From positions 3,787,001 through 3,851,000 of the forward strand of contig OX387204.1 of the NCBI GenBank assembly GCA_947561715.1: a stretch of 64,000 bases of DNA, given 5' to 3'. A model generated the notes under the pieces. The model had not been told where the DNA came from. It saw only the letters and a program-made list of their open reading frames with translations, and did no database searches. The stretch comes from Ascidia mentula. Taxonomy: Eukaryota > Chordata > Ascidiacea > Phlebobranchia > Ascidiidae. Below are positions 33,428 to 48,200 of this stretch, piece after piece. The stretch's first letter is position 1, and every line of letters starts with the position of its first letter. Both the position numbers and the translations under genes were made by a program.

Positions 33428-36400
33428 TCAATTATCAAGTGCACACCAGTGTGTTAGTCTGTAAAAGCCAATCCAAGCCATAGTAACCCCACCTTTATTC
33501 TGTTTCTCCAACTTCCCGCCCATTTCACTGAGTCCTTGTAGACGATCTTGTAGTTGTCTGCACAGTTCCTCAGCGTTGTCCGATATCGCTGCTTTCACAA
33601 ACTTGTCACGTGCACTTTCGCGGTTTATGATGTCATAAACTTCTCGATCGAGCGATTCGACCCCGCTAAAAAGCATATATAAGTGAAAAATGCTGTATGC
33701 GTAAACTCTAAGATGGTTTAACGCATATTGTGTTTCAATGGTGAACTAGTCCCTGCTTAAAAGCCAGGAAAATAAAGCAGAAAATGTCGCACTCTGAAGG
33801 AGTTTGCAGTGATGCTAGATTAGATCAACAAGTTTCAAAATTACTGCTTTAAAAGAAAGATCGTATTTTCAACGGCCGCGTTATTAAAACCGGCAAGGTA
33901 CGAAAGGTTTTGTTTGCATTCTTTCGATGGAATGCGCAAAATCAGCATAGAAATCTCCCTACCGTCAGTATTTTTACATAAATAAACACTCACTTTTTGT
34001 CTCCGCGGTTTCCATACTCCTTGGTGGGGATGAGGCTTCCGTCTCCAGATGCAAGCAAAAGACTAACAGGCGATGGAGGGCGATCACCTCTACCCCCATC
34101 ACCAAACTTCGGACGATTACGTTTCTTTGGCGACGACGTCACCAAGGTACCTGAAAGTTTTGAGGCTGTTTATGAAGGAAACAAGGGACTTTTTGAAAAG
34201 TACCTTTCGGTGATTTCCCTCGAAGCGTATCGTCACTGCATATAGTTGTGCTGACACCTAGCGGATCGGAATGCACCGAGGTGACGTCAGATTGCATGAG
34301 TACAATAGGAAGATCGGAGCTTGCGAAAACATAAATTCGTTATATTTAAACTTAAAATTAAAGTGCAACACACACCATGCCAGATAAAATACCTTTGGTC
34401 AGGAGAAGAAAGTGCCTTTCTCCTTTTGTGCCTTCTCTCCTTTCCCCTTTTTTTGCTTTCTCTTGCTGGAGACCGAGATACCTCTCTCGTTGCAAGTTGG
34501 TCACGAACCTCTGACAGAAGCTGCAAAATAAAACCGAGTTTGGATAGCAAAAATTAAACAATTATGTAGTTCACGTGCGGTATTTAAGAACCAAACATTA
34601 CCTTAAATATATCGTTGGTTGTCGCGTTTCCTCTGCTGCTAACTGGTGCTTGACCTGCAACAAAAAATTTTGCGATGAAATGACGAAACTTATAAAATAC
34701 CCAGCGATGATGCAACAGTATATTGTAGCTGGGTCCAACATTACCATCAACTTACTGTCGGGAGGCAGAAATTCCGGCAAAGCGGGATTGTCCCGGAGCG
34801 TCATAGAAGACAGGACACGGATGAGTGCGTTTTGGAGGGAAGCGTTTTCATTGGTTGGCATCGGTGAAGGTCTGACACCTAACAGTGGCTCGGGGATCTA
34901 ATATTAACAGTGTGATATTAAAGTATATTAATAATTTTCTTAAATGGTGAATTATTGAAACCCCCTTTAGGCTAGATTCATGAAAATCCTTATTTGTTGT
35001 CACGCAGCATGCATTAGGCACAGGAAATAATAGATAATCCAAAGAAACTATTTTTTTATATTAGTAAAATCCTGGTGTTGTCGCTGTATCTGCAAATCAA
35101 AAGTGAAACATCTCTTTCATGTTCTACCTGCTGTGGTATGGATGTAGGCACCCTTCTGTCAAGCATTTGAAGGCCACGCTTTATACGGTTTTGCGATAAT
35201 TCCTCATCTTGTTTGTCGATAATTGCTTGTGCATCAGCGTTGCGGGACGATGCTTTCTCCAAAGCTTTCTGCAGTCTGTCCGAAGCCATCTTGTACCTAA
35301 CACAGGTGCGGAGGTTGTCAGTTAATTTGCTCAAAAAATGTGTCGGATGTTGGATTTCATATTTGCACGACTGGACATTGTAAAGTTACGGAACCAAGAA
35401 AGCTAAAACATTTTTGTTGAACGTAGCAGAAATGAATTTACCCCTTTTCGTTCTTGGTTTTCTTTCTCAACTCCTCGCTGACGTCATGGAGATTCGCGGA
35501 GAGAAACTCGATCTTTTTTTCGTCGCTCGCGGTTTCCTTTTTCAGCCTCTTGTTTTCTCTCTCCAGGCTCTCGACCCTAAAGTTATTTTGTTGTGCTGAC
35601 AACGTTACCTACAACGGAACTAACTATATTTATATATATTGTTACTGTAGAATTTACAAGGTGAAAAAAGCACGCAAGGTATTTGGCACGTTATAATCTA
35701 AAATTCATTTTATTACATTTAATTTTTGCTGGATCTTGAACCATTTTCTCCACAATGTAACGGCGTGGAAAGTATAGCTGTAGTAAAACTCACTTCTACG
35801 GCAAAACCTTACTTGTCGTAAACTTTGGTGACTTCCGACTTCAGAGAATCGATGACAGCTCGCTTGTCTGTTAGTTCCTTCTGCATGGCTGAAGCGATCT
35901 TTGCTGCTTTACCGTCAACGTTTTTGGTGGTGTAGAGTATGTCCTGTGAACACCCAAGTATTTATTGAAACCTGAAGAATCGTATTAACAAAACGACAAT
36001 TACGCGGACAAAATTAAAAACTAATAAGTCATGTAATCTATTTTTTCTTAATATTATTCTTATGGAGCAATTTGAAACAAAAAACAAGTAACATTTCGCT
36101 CGTGCAGTTATGACTTTCGCCGAAGGTGGATGGAACCTGTACAACTAACTCTAAAGCGGAACGAATTTTACCTTTGCTTCTTGAAGGTCTCTCGTTTTAT
36201 GTCTCAACTCTCGTTTCAGTGTTCCAGTGTCGCCGTCATATTGTTCCTGTAGAATTTTAACGTGCTTCGAGAGTCTGTCGCGTTCGTCTATCAAGTGTGA
36301 CACCTGAGAATATAAAAAACAATCCAATTTATTCTATTAAAACGTTAAACGGACGACTCAGGATTATTGATAATCTGCTTTTGAGTCTCCGTTAGCCATA

Positions 36401-37331
36401 GAAACAACAGGCGATTCGAAGAGAACAAACTTTCACCAACCCAATTAAAAAGGTAAGCCATTTAATAGTTTCGTTTACACTCCAAACAATTGTACTGAAA
36501 TATAGTTCCGATGCTATAGATTTGTAAAGAGAAATCATCAAAGCGTGTATTTAGGCCTATAAATCCTATACTCCAATTAAAAAAAGAACATTTTTTTCGG
36601 GCAACATACCTGGAACCTCGCTTCCCTCAGTTCCTCCTGCATTTCATCTTTTCCTTTAACGATCCGAGCCACCTCCTTCTCGATTCCACGAATATCATCC
36701 GCGATCTTGCCTTTCTCCTGGACAAGATCCGAGATGCGACTTTCGTAATTCTCAACCTCCGCCTCCTTCTCCTTGTACTGCTTCTGCAGCTTCTCCACCT
36801 CCTGCTTCTTCTCCTGCAAAATACATATTGGGATATGAAACGTCATATTTAACATCATACGTGTACATTTCATGCATCGCAACAGAGTATGACACATTTT
36901 CCACGAGTTCATTCCAGTGTTTCTCGATGAATTTCGTTATATTTTCGGTGGTAAAAATTGTAATGCCCACGCACTGCCTCATTGATTTAGCTTCGCTTTT
37001 TTTTTGGTTTCAAACACACTTTTCGCCTCGTTTCATGGCCCCTAGAAAAGTCTACTAGCATGGAAATCATATAATTCTGTCATAAATATATCTTTACATT
37101 ATTTCGTAGAATGAACACAACACTTGGGTGCGAAATATCTGGAGTCTGGAGAAAAGTCTAAAAAGGAAAGCCAGAGCTAAAATGCTGTTTATCATAATAA
37201 GTAGACGTTTCGAACTCTTACTGGGTTCATCACCATTATAGTACTGATTTAGTTGATTATTTTAAATAAAGCTATCGAATTGTTTGTTAACAAATAGAAC
37301 AACCATACAATTGTTGCAAATATAGTTTAGA

Positions 37332-37363
<32 letters not shown>

Positions 37364-40300
37364 TACATCACAGTCTGAGTCCAACCTTTAATTCCATTTC
37401 GTGTTTTCTCCGTTCGTCCTCACTTTCCTCCGCCTCCCTCCCCAAACTCTTCGCTTCCTTGTCTTTGGATTCCAGCTGCATGCGCAGTTGCCTGGCAACG
37501 CGTTCTCGGTCGTCCGCCACTGTATGTGCCCGCTCAAGATCAGCCTTTGCGTTCCTCAATTGCGTGGTAAGTTCGCTGTTTTCGCGGTCGAGGCTGCGCG
37601 AAATAGTTTGATGGAAAGTTGGGAACATAACACGTGGGAATACAAAAAAAAAACAGTTTAAATGTGTTCGTCTCAAATTTCGTTTCGGTTGTATCTATAC
37701 AATACAAAAGCTTTGACCACTACCTGCCTACAAAGAGTGTTTGGTGATACTGATGCAATTTTGTTTATTGCTGTTTTTTTTACCTCCCGCAAATCGGACT
37801 TTTTTTAAGTCATTTTAAGGCGTTCGAACGTGGAATCAATTTGTTTTTTTTACACATTTATTCATTGGCCATCAGCACAGAGACACAACCTTACTGCGAG
37901 TTTTGAAACCTAGTGAACTTACTTTTTCAGTTTCTCGTCGAGAGTCTTTTTTGCTTCGGTGGCTTCGATCAATTTCCGGTCGCTCAAACTCAGCTGGGTG
38001 GTCAACCTTTCCACCTGAACAATATGTTACGTTGACTTATTCTGACACAAAACAAGCCTTTTTTTTCATGGTCTGACTCTGTAACCTTATGGTTTTATAG
38101 GTGCCCATGATATTCAATTTCTTTTGCGTATTGTTTATCTGCGTAGTTGTATTTTGATACACATGATTTGATTTTTAGTTTACAAGACTGCTTGTAAGAG
38201 TGATTTCGATGATTTCGTCATGACATATGGTGTCCTTTGCGTTTAGTAGCGGAAAGTGCGTTAAATTTATCAACCAGAACCACAGGTCAATCTAAGCACA
38301 ATGTATTCACGATACCTGTTGGTCTTTATCTTGTATCATGTGCATAGCTCCGGTTCTTTCAACCAACTTATCGGATATTTGTTTCTCCAAGGCATCCACG
38401 GAGGTTTTAGAACTAGCGAGTTCTTCTCTGAGTCGCGCATTTTGCCGAGAAAGTTCCGATAATTTTTCTTCATCCTACAACATACGGTTCGATCAGTGTG
38501 AAAAATGGTTGATTCCGTGTAAAACTGATCCATGCATGCATTCTGACCTGACCATAAATGTAAGGTCATCCATGGAAAAAAAAATGCTACAGCAGAACGG
38601 TTCGGAACAGACAGAATTAGTTTGCCATCAAGTAGCGCTAAAGGTATGTTTTGTGTACGATGAACCCAGTGCAAAACATACCCGACATACAGCGTTTAAA
38701 ATGTTTAGGTTCGCATTTTCATGTTGCATCGCCAAACATAACTTGACATTTCTAGTAACCAACGACCACGTTTAATGTTATCAAAAACTGTGTATAAGCT
38801 GAAGACAGATGGCCACTGTTTCAACCTAAAACGTCTCAAAAGTGCAACTGGTGTGACTATCAGACGACTTTGCTGACCAAACGGCAAAGCAAAGACTTCC
38901 ACCTTGTGGTGACTATACAATCACCGTCATCCGTTGGGCACCAAAGTAGGTGCAACCTTACGGAGAAAACAAGGTGGAAACACTATGGCCAAGCAAAGCT
39001 CAACCAATAGTGCCGTCAGGCCCCGTGTCACAATATTCAAAATCATTCATATTATTGGTTCCACGTTAGTTATCAAAAACTTGTAATTAAGCAATCACGT
39101 GATAGTTGTTGGGCGTTACCTTGATTCGTTGGGCATTTTCGGCGTCTTTTACTTCCCTGGCAAGTCTAGTATTGAGGTCTCCCCGCAGTTGGGCGGCAAT
39201 TTCACGCAATCGGGAAATCTCCAAATTCTTTTCCTCCAGCTGGTTTCTGTGATAATGGTGTGGGAATATTTTCAGCACAGACAAAAGCTCCCGTTGTAAA
39301 TTTATTAAGAAACTCTATTCTTGTGTCGCTTTTGATTTGCCGAGCGCCTAACTTCCAAACGCATTGACAATTTTAATAAAGTGCTTTTTTCGCTTTGACA
39401 ATGTGTATACAAAATGACAAAAAAACGGCCTCTGCAATAAAGGTAAAAGGGTTAATTCTCAGGTTTGGAAAACACTGGTAGTACCTCATCTCCCCAAGAT
39501 CTTTGCTAGTATCGGTTTCTTTCATCCATAAGTTTCTGCGTTGTTCCCTTTCACTTCTCAGTTCCTCAGTGATTCGATTCAAACTATCTCGAAGGTCGGA
39601 TATACTGAGGAATTTTCAAGTTTGAACGTTTTGTTTAGTATAAAAACACGGAATAATAATGACGATGGAACAGATAGGCGATTTGAAACGTTTCAAGGAC
39701 AATTTGCATAAACTGATATAATAAACTAGTACTATTGTTTTAGTATAGTTCAAGACAGAGCACACCATGGAACAAGAGCTTCTATGTCCTCACACCTTTT
39801 CTTTTGTAGTTCAGAATCCGTTTTCAAACGGGAGTTTTCTTCGTTAGCAAGTCTCAAGTCGCACTCTGATTTCAACAGTTTAGTTTGCAGGTCGTCTTTT
39901 CCCGTGTCGTAACTTTTCCTCATCTAAACGTTGGTTATGTTTGATTTCAAATCAGTTCGTTTGTTAAACATCTCAAAGTGGAACTGCTTTAACGCCCATA
40001 GCTGTAACTAAGACGCCGTCGTTTGTGTACAATTAATCAAATACTTCTATTTAAACCAATGGTTTCACAATATTCTTAGAAGTTCTACTAGCAAGGCGGT
40101 AAAATATGTTTAATCGCAATATTGTCATGCTTCGGCCAGGTTAATCGCAAATACAACAAACTACGAATGAAAAAAATTGGTTCCCTTTTATTGGCATCTA
40201 TTACCAACCTCTTCCATTTGGTTATTCATTGCCAAAATGCGGTCCTGGGCACCAGAGAGCAGTTTTTCTTGTCCACTCGATTTGGTTTGGAGTTCATTTA

Positions 40301-42206
40301 ATTGGTTATGAAGAGAGCGAATCTTAAAACAGATAAAACAGGCATTCTGCTTAACAACCACAAATCACATGACGGCGGTCCTTTTAAGTATATATAACTT
40401 GGTATGTGGCGGAAAAGGTTACACAAACATAAGAGTTGTAAACTGACCTCGTCTTCGGCTTTGTCTTTGTTTGCTTTTGCCTCGGAAAGTAATTTGTTGT
40501 GATGGCTCTTTAAATTCGCCAGAGCTTCACTTGCATCGCTATTGGCAACCATACGCTCAGCTTCATATGTCTGTGGAAAAATAAATGATTTGTCAGAAAA
40601 CCTTAAAGGCAAAGTTCAATTTACTGAGCAACCACAATAGTAAACTAGTTTTGGAATCTTAAACTTCTTGTTTTACAATCAACAATAAATAAGTACAAAT
40701 ATTTTCACTGATTCAAACCTGATTTGTGGCATTGATTTCAGATTCAAGCTGCAACACCCTATTTCTTAATGAATCAGTTTCAGTTTGTGTTGTTGTAATG
40801 AAACTTTCCAGGTTGTTGATGAGAACATCTGGTATAAACTCAGACACTCTCTCAATGCTGTAAAAAAGGTTGCAATCCATTGCTTGTTACATTATAGAAA
40901 AACACAGAATATAAAATACAATTCTTGGCAGATTGACATAAGCTTATTTTGTCTTTTGTAGTCAGTCCTATAAAAAAAATTACTCTTAGTAATGGCATAT
41001 ATACTTGAAAGATTGTGAATTGCTTCGGTTTTCCTTCTGTAATGCTGAACCGAGCACCAGTCTGACTCGAGCCAGTGCTTGCTCATTGGTTTGTGTTTTA
41101 TTTTGCATTATTTCCATCCGCTCATGGGCATCAAGCAATGCCTGCTCCTGAAGTTGATTTGAAGCTGCCAACTCTTTCAGGGTGGTCTTTGGAAATAATA
41201 AAAGTGACATTCAGAACTCACAAAAATAACTTGTAGTTTTAAACAAATCCACATTACTTTTCCACAAGAATATGCTAAAAATATGACACCTCAATGCAAT
41301 GCTTTTGTAGAACTAGGTAATACCTGCAACTTGTGTATCATTTCTTCTTGCTCTTTCATTTCATGGTGTCGCAGGTCAAGTAGTTGTTTTCGACCAGCTA
41401 CTGTATCTTGAAGCTTCTTTTGTAATTGTTCTATGGCTGTCCTGAATTGTTCTTTCTGCTTTTCGGCCATCTCCTTAGTTTCATCTAGCTTTTGACTCAA
41501 ATAGTCCACTTGAATCTGTGGAAAATGTACAGTAACAAATATTGTAAAACATGTGCACATAAATGATAGAAATGTTTTTATTGCTGTTATGAAACTGATA
41601 AGAAATATGGATACAAAGATCATATATGCTATATACTTGCAAAATAAAAAAGTGTTGACATTAAAATATCAATAAAATAACACTTGACTGTAAAGTTGGT
41701 GAATATACCTGGGAGTCCTGCAAAGCATTTTCCAGGTAAATTTTAGTGTTTGTCATTTCGGCCATCTCGCTTGGTCCAGGACCAAGATTGAGAACTCTGG
41801 GTAAGTTTTCACTTCCAACATGATCAAGTGTCGGTAGTCCAGCCATATTGTTGCTGTTGTTTGTGTTATGATTCCTCATTGAAGGTATTGGTTGAAAAGC
41901 TGATGAAAGCTTAGGGTTATAAGTTGCTGTGTTGAAAGGAGGGTCCCGTGGAGATTCATACGGCCTTTCAAAGTTTAAAGCTTTTTTGGCTGGTTGCTTT
42001 GGTCCATCATCTAAACAACATGAAGATATGACTAATGTTTTGTAATCATATGTTTACGCTAATAATCTCTACATATAGTTGGTGTTAATGTCATCAAGCG
42101 CTTTAAAAAGTTGCATTTACTGACCTATCGTTGGACCCGAAGCACCGAGCTTCGCTCCTTCTTGAAACAACTTCCGAATTTTTTCATCGTAATCATTGCT
42201 TGACAT
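33428..42206 (-). CDS. CCDC158: CCDC158 homologue, long coiled-coil protein
   Basis: About 22 exons from ATG at 42206 (MSSNDYDEKIRKLF) to a stop at 33428. The firmest are 42206-42125, 42010-41709, 41515-41324, 41186-41005 and 33665-33428; others are near 40.8, 40.5, 40.3, 39.9, 39.5, 39.2, 38.4, 38.0, 37.5, 36.7, 36.2, 35.9, 35.5, 35.2, 34.8, 34.5 and 34.1 kb. The product is almost wholly coiled coil. The N-terminal part (LSQKLDETKEMAEKQKEQFR, LRHHEMKEQEEMIHKLQ, LARVRLVLGS) follows human CCDC158 in order and spacing. A middle match is RRNLWMKETDTSKDLGEM against the human KRLWDRDTGNS segment. The low-complexity C-terminal part (RSPARESKKRGKERRHKR) is less conserved. CCDC158 is testis-rich in mammals; its role is unknown. 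Middle exon borders are approximate. Confidence 0.8.
37333..37362. repeat. CAGC tetranucleotide microsatellite
   Basis: About seven units of cagc in an intron of the CCDC158 homologue, right beside the exon ending near 37388. Confidence 0.95.
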
Positions 42207-45200
42207 GCTGTATATAAAACTTTGCTTTATACAAGTTTTTTATGAACTGGCTACTGTTAATATGTCTTCCTGTTAACACTTTTTCAGATGCTGATCCATA
42301 TTTTGAGAAGACGCCTTGAAAAAGTTTTACGACATTGAACAACAATTCATGACAAACGAACTGTTGACACTTCACGCTTCAGTGGTTTTTGTAATTGTGA
42401 TTTTGAAATTGCCGGCTTTGTCATAGAAAAAGTAAAACCGGTAGACCAAACACTATAGAAAATAAGCAACAGTTTTAAATTTTGAAAATCAATTACACTA
42501 CACAGTTATAAAAAAATATTTTTTATTTTGGAAAGTTGACCCAAAGTCCCTACATAGTACATAGAAAATCAGCATTGACGTGAGTTTTAATTTATTGACG
42601 TATAAATGCAAATACGAAGTTTAAGTCCCCTACATGCGCCTTATGCTGGAATTGTCAAAGGAAACGTCACCCGTGATAACAACAATAACGGTGGGTTGCC
42701 GCCAACACCAACCGAAATTGACTTAACCGCAAACAAATTTAATGTGTAAGGAACCAAAATACTTCTGGCAAGCAGTGTGAATACCCAAATGCATTTCAAT
42801 AATCGCGCAGTATTCTCCTCTGTAGTGCGCAGGACGTTGTCATGCGATTATGGCGCGACGGGGCACACGGAGACGAATGGCTTTAGTTTCCTGTGGGTTG
42901 CGTCACACAGAAGCCCCGACTTACGCCCCTGAGAGGGAAGACAGTGCCCTTCTCCGTTGTTGATACGGAATGAGAAATTAGAAGTACCTACGGTGTTTAA
43001 TAATTCATGGCTGACGTTCGAGGTTGTGGCGCTCTGAAATGGCGAAACTTTTCATATTTGTAATTTTTTATTGGTGGGTAGTTTCAGGAAGATAACGTTC
43101 GGTAAACGTTTATATATATATGTCCATTTCTGGAAAGGAGAACGATTTGCTTTCTGTTTGTATCAAAAACCATAGCAATAACATTTTGAAAGGTTGTTCA
43201 AGTCCCATTTTTAGATATTGTACAGGATTTGATTTTCTAATTCTTTCAGCGAAAGCAAATACGTCACAGATATTTATGAAACTTGTGCCAGTGATTGAGG
43301 AAAAAATCTTTCGCCCAGACGAAATACACATCAGAAAAATAATTGGCTGCCAAAGGGTAAACACATTGTTGGTTTTCTGCAGCAATTTGTATGTGTTTTT
43401 CGATATGCCCTCTGAGGTGTTTTGTCAGCAACACATTCCACCCATTTTCTTGTATTAAAAATCCCTCATGTTTCACGTTAAACTTAATTTATGTCGATTT
43501 TATGAAATATTTCAGCTGGAAAATGTTGAAACTTTTCAACCGATTTGTGCTGCTTGGATCTGAAATACACATGTGCTTTCTTGCCGCTGGAAGAGTATTC
43601 CAATTCCCATCGCACTTACGATTAGACCGAAACGACCTTTGCCTTCATAAAGAAGCAAATGGGAGATTAGAGTGCTTGACACTGTCTTGTCGTTGTAACA
43701 GATGTGCTTTGGTTTCTTAATTGTTTTTTTCTTCCTAAGAGGTCTACAAGAGCTTTGTATTTTAATTTTTAATTACCAGCGCATAATCGGTGACGCACAA
43801 CCAGATGACGATCATGTCGTGTTACGAAGAGCACGTAAAAAGATCGTGTAAATTTGCGAAGTTGGGAAGGCCATTGTCAAACCCCAATGTAGAATAGAAT
43901 TCAACATCTATCGATTTTTTGATGAAGCAAATAGAAAAATCTGAGCCTATTTGTGTCTGACGGACTGACTGCTGTATACTTGGCTGCAACTGGACAACGG
44001 TTTCGAAAGTGTCGCAGGTTGTTGCAAGGATTGTTCATCAGCTGTCAGTGTGGAAAACGTGTTTAATGCGAGTAACATATATTTTCGGTTGTTACAATAA
44101 CTTCATTTACTGAAATTTATTACGGGAAGTAAAACTACGAGAGGGAGTTTTAAACGGTATTTGCTGCTGCATTGCAGTAAGGAATCCTTTGGCTGGGACA
44201 GTTTGCCGCTGGCCCATTACTTTTACTTTCTGGGAGTGACAACAAGGAATAAGTGAAGAATGTGGGCGATGTATTAGCGGTTACAAGTTGCGCCACAACT
44301 GCAAAGTCATTTCTTTTAACGTCCTCAGCAGTTTTTCCTTGCCGTCAACCCTCTTCGAGAAAATTAACTCAAAGACAGAGATTTTGAAACTGCACACCAA
44401 TGTTATGACTTAGTGCCGCGGGCCATATATTACGCCGCCAAAAATACCTTCAAATCAATTGATGGATGCTTGTATTCCGGTAGCAGTCGCTAGTTCCTTT
44501 GACAATTTGCAGTCTGTGCAGTTACGTAATGAAGAAAAAGAGTGTGTATATTGAATGCGGTTGGTTTTTGTGCAACTTTTATTAAAATAAGCTACCACAG
44601 TGGCGTGCCTTACAGCGTACAAAAAAAGTACAAAAAATGACCAAATCGTACAAAATAGTCTCAAATACGTCGCTTTGCAGTGTTTCACCAAATAGTTGAA
44701 CAATAAAACCAAACAAAACTTTTACATCTTTGCCACAGAATGCAAATTTAATTTCGCCATTGACGGCCGTTGGGACCTCTTAACTCATCAGTTGGCTTGC
44801 TTTTTGCCGGACCGGCGGTACTCGTTGAATTATTCATCGGTGCACAACTCTGATGCGGCCCCAGACGCGCCGTTAATTTCGAAGTGATGTCGCGCCGCAA
44901 ACACACAAATGTCGCAGACTTGACGAATTGTTAATATTGGAAGCAATTTTATTTTATTCAGGAAGCACAGGAGAGCAATTTATTGATCTTATATGACAGT
45001 TTTATTAGTTTGGGTCTGCAGAAAGCAATATTTTGTGTATTGTAAGTTCATATTTGTTTCAGGACAATTGGATTCCAAAACAGATTGCTTTGTTTGCTTA
45101 TGAACATTTTCTTTTAACCATTTCTTGAAAAGGTGTAAATTTATTTTAATTAATAATTCTAACGTAATGCCTGTTTCTCGATAGGCCTATCCTCTTATTT

Positions 45201-45244
45201 AGCAACAAGCAGCGTTTTTTGTTTGTAAACCTGAGAGGATAAAG
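42207..45244. other. Intergenic space CCDC158 / transporter A
   Basis: Three kilobases between divergent genes. Overlapping open frames of 91-112 codons on both strands near 43.1-43.7 kb have no domain or splice support, and I do not call them genes. Rest is AT-rich with nothing recognised; promoters for both genes should lie here. Confidence 0.5.
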
Positions 45245-48200
45245 ATGACGGAAGAGAGCAATAGCTGCTGCTCCAACTTTTTGCGCAACATCTTCCGCAA
45301 GAAGAATGTGTCGGAGGACATGATGAGGCGGGGTAAGTTGGCTTGGATCATTTGGAAACTTACTAAAAAGTTTAAATGTGTAAAAGGCAGACTTTTTGAA
45401 ATTTATTACTATTATCAACTAACTTCCCACTAAGTGTACCAGATTACTATTATTGTCTTGTTCCGATTTTTTCCTAACACATAACTTATATGTGAAATTG
45501 CACTTGAAATTTGACAAAATGAAATGCATCCTGATATCACTTAAAAGAAACAACAATGCACAAGATTTGTTACCGTTCTCGTAAATCCACGCGAATCATT
45601 GGGATTTGCGACATTTTTACAAATGGAAGTGCCGCCTGTTAAAGCTGGGTAATCCCACTGGAATGAATGGACATAAGACCAATGGACTGTCCCTGTGGAC
45701 ACAAGCATTACAAGCTCTAACAGGTCTTAATGCACGTGTCCTCTATTAGCGCTCAGTCTCTTTGCGGGTCGATATTTCCTGTGTTCTGAGGGACCGATCG
45801 AAATCCCACTTCCTGACGATGATGACTCGGATTTTCGATTTTTTAATTCCGCATTAGTGTTTAATCGACACAGATTCACCGAGAATCTGCATCTCGTTAT
45901 TGTGTTTTGCTTCCAAAGTTTTGTCGTTGCATATAAAAAAGACCAAAGAACAAATTAGGTACAAACTGTATATCGATATTGTGTAAGCATATTATTGGCT
46001 CCACTTATTATATCGATATATATTACTCACGCCTAAATTGGCATCGTTTACGTCACTTTGGAGGTGTAACAGAGGGTAAAACCCATTGGTCCCCCGGGAA
46101 AGAAAACCACAAGTCCATGAAATGAAGGACAAGAGCAATATGTTATGACACAGAAACATTGGGTTGCGTTGGTTTATATCCGCTAATCCCAACAATTATG
46201 TTGATTAATTCAGGAACAAATTCATCTTCGCGGAGTCTGTAACGACCCAGGATATTAAACTAAACCCACTGTCTTTTTGTTAAGATCTTCGCCGATGCTT
46301 TAACCTTGGAGACCTCACCTTTCTGGCCATCAGCGGCATGATGGGTTCGGGCTTGTATGTGTTAGCTGGTACGGTCACGCGCAACATCACGGGACCTTCC
46401 ATCGTTATCAGCTACGTGGTGGCGGCTTTTGCTTCGATTCTGTCTGCCTTGTGCTACGCCGGTAAGGCTTATGACCTTCGGAAGAGAACGTGAATGAATT
46501 ATGTAGCTTACTGTAGGTTTTATTGCCTTTAAAGAGTATAACATGTGTCCAATACAATTTTGTTAACTAACTTGAAACGATGATGTCATGTAGGTGCGAA
46601 TCATACATTTGACAAACTGCTGTTTAACAATAATATAGATGACCAACGCTCCGAACGCTCTTTAGCAAACAACCTCACTTTCTAAATCATTTCTCTTCAT
46701 TGGTTTTGCTTAACCTAATACAGTATCACAGCATAGAAAATTCTATAGTTGATGAAAATCGACTTGTTGTTATGTACACAGAAATGCTTTAGACATTTTT
46801 GTAACCCCGAAGAGCGCAAACCGAAATACAAATTTAAACACTTCGGTTACTTCTTCTTCAGAGTTTGCGGCCCGAATTCCTGTGGCAGGATCTGCATACC
46901 AGTTCACTTACCTGAGCGTGGGAGAGTTCTGGGCTTTCATCGTCGGCTGGAACGTGGCCCTGGAACACACGATTTATGTGGCGGCAATAGCGAAGACGTG
47001 CAGTGGGTAAGTGGCCTGTGCAAATACGCATAGATAGTGTGTTGTCATTGCAACATATCGCAGGCAACTTTTTTTTTAAAGTGTCATTTTTTGTAGCACT
47101 GCTGGCCCCGCGATGGCAATTTACTCTTTTATATGAAGAGTTGACTAAAATAAATTAGAATGTAAGAGAAACAAACAAATATAAAAAAGCTTCATTTTAA
47201 GGCAGAGCACCTTGTCCCAAATTGGAATTACCATTTTATTTTCAATATATTAGAATATAATTAGAGTCCACTCTATTGTGAGTACTTGAGTCCGAACGAA
47301 TGTATATTGGCACCAGTGCAGTGCACGCTGATCGACAGTAGGGCCCTTACAGAATCACCCAGAAACTTTTATCAAACAAAACTTTAACCACACATATTTT
47401 TATTCTCGCTACAGATATTTGGATGGTTTATTCGGGATGGCAATAAGCAAATACATGAAAGAGCACGCACCCATGCCGGGAGGGTTTGTTGCCACCTACC
47501 CCGATTTTCTTTCTGCTGGCCTCATTCTGATTTTTGCCCTTGTGCTCATCGGCGGTGTCAAGCTCTCATCCAAGGTCAACATCGCCATAGCAACTCTTAA
47601 CGTAGCCGTCATTACCTTCATCATAGGTAAGAGATTTGTAGCAGAGAGAGGGCTTTAACATTCTTTGGTTCACATAAGTAATTCAAAATGTCGTTTTGTG
47701 TGTTGACTTAACAAGGACACACAACACTTATCATTTATGTCATATTCTAACAAGGACACACAACAGTAGAATTTAACAATTACGTCATATTTTCTATTTT
47801 TGTAAAAATGTCTCCTTTTCGAATGTGCAAACTTACCACATCGGCAAATGTTGACAATAAACTTATGTGCCCACAGTGACTGGATTTATTCTGGCCGACT
47901 GGGACAACTGGTTCAACGTAAAGGGGGGTTTCTTCCCTTATGGTTGGTCGGGGACCATCAGCGGTTCAACCACCCTCGTTTATTCCTACGTGGGATACGA
48001 AGTTGTGGCCTCGGCAACAGAGGAAGCGGTCAACGCCGGAAAGTAAGTCTATAACAAATCACTTTATTTTCTAAGTTTGTGGATAAAGGTACAGCTTCGC
48101 AGCATTGGAAAAGCATGGGTACTTTAAGAATCAAATAATCTTTAAGTAAAACGCATATGGCAAGCAAAATGCAACCGTCGGTATGTTTAGTACCCCGTCA

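Noticed and set aside
37333-37362. CRISPR-like array
   Set aside because: A simple CAGC microsatellite in a eukaryotic intron, without spacers.
38338-38775. 145-codon plus-strand open frame
   Set aside because: Overlaps a CCDC158 exon in antisense and an intron; no features of a protein.
43110-43720. Gene in overlapping 91-112 codon frames on both strands
   Set aside because: No homology, no consistent splice sites, and openness on both strands suggests composition rather than coding.
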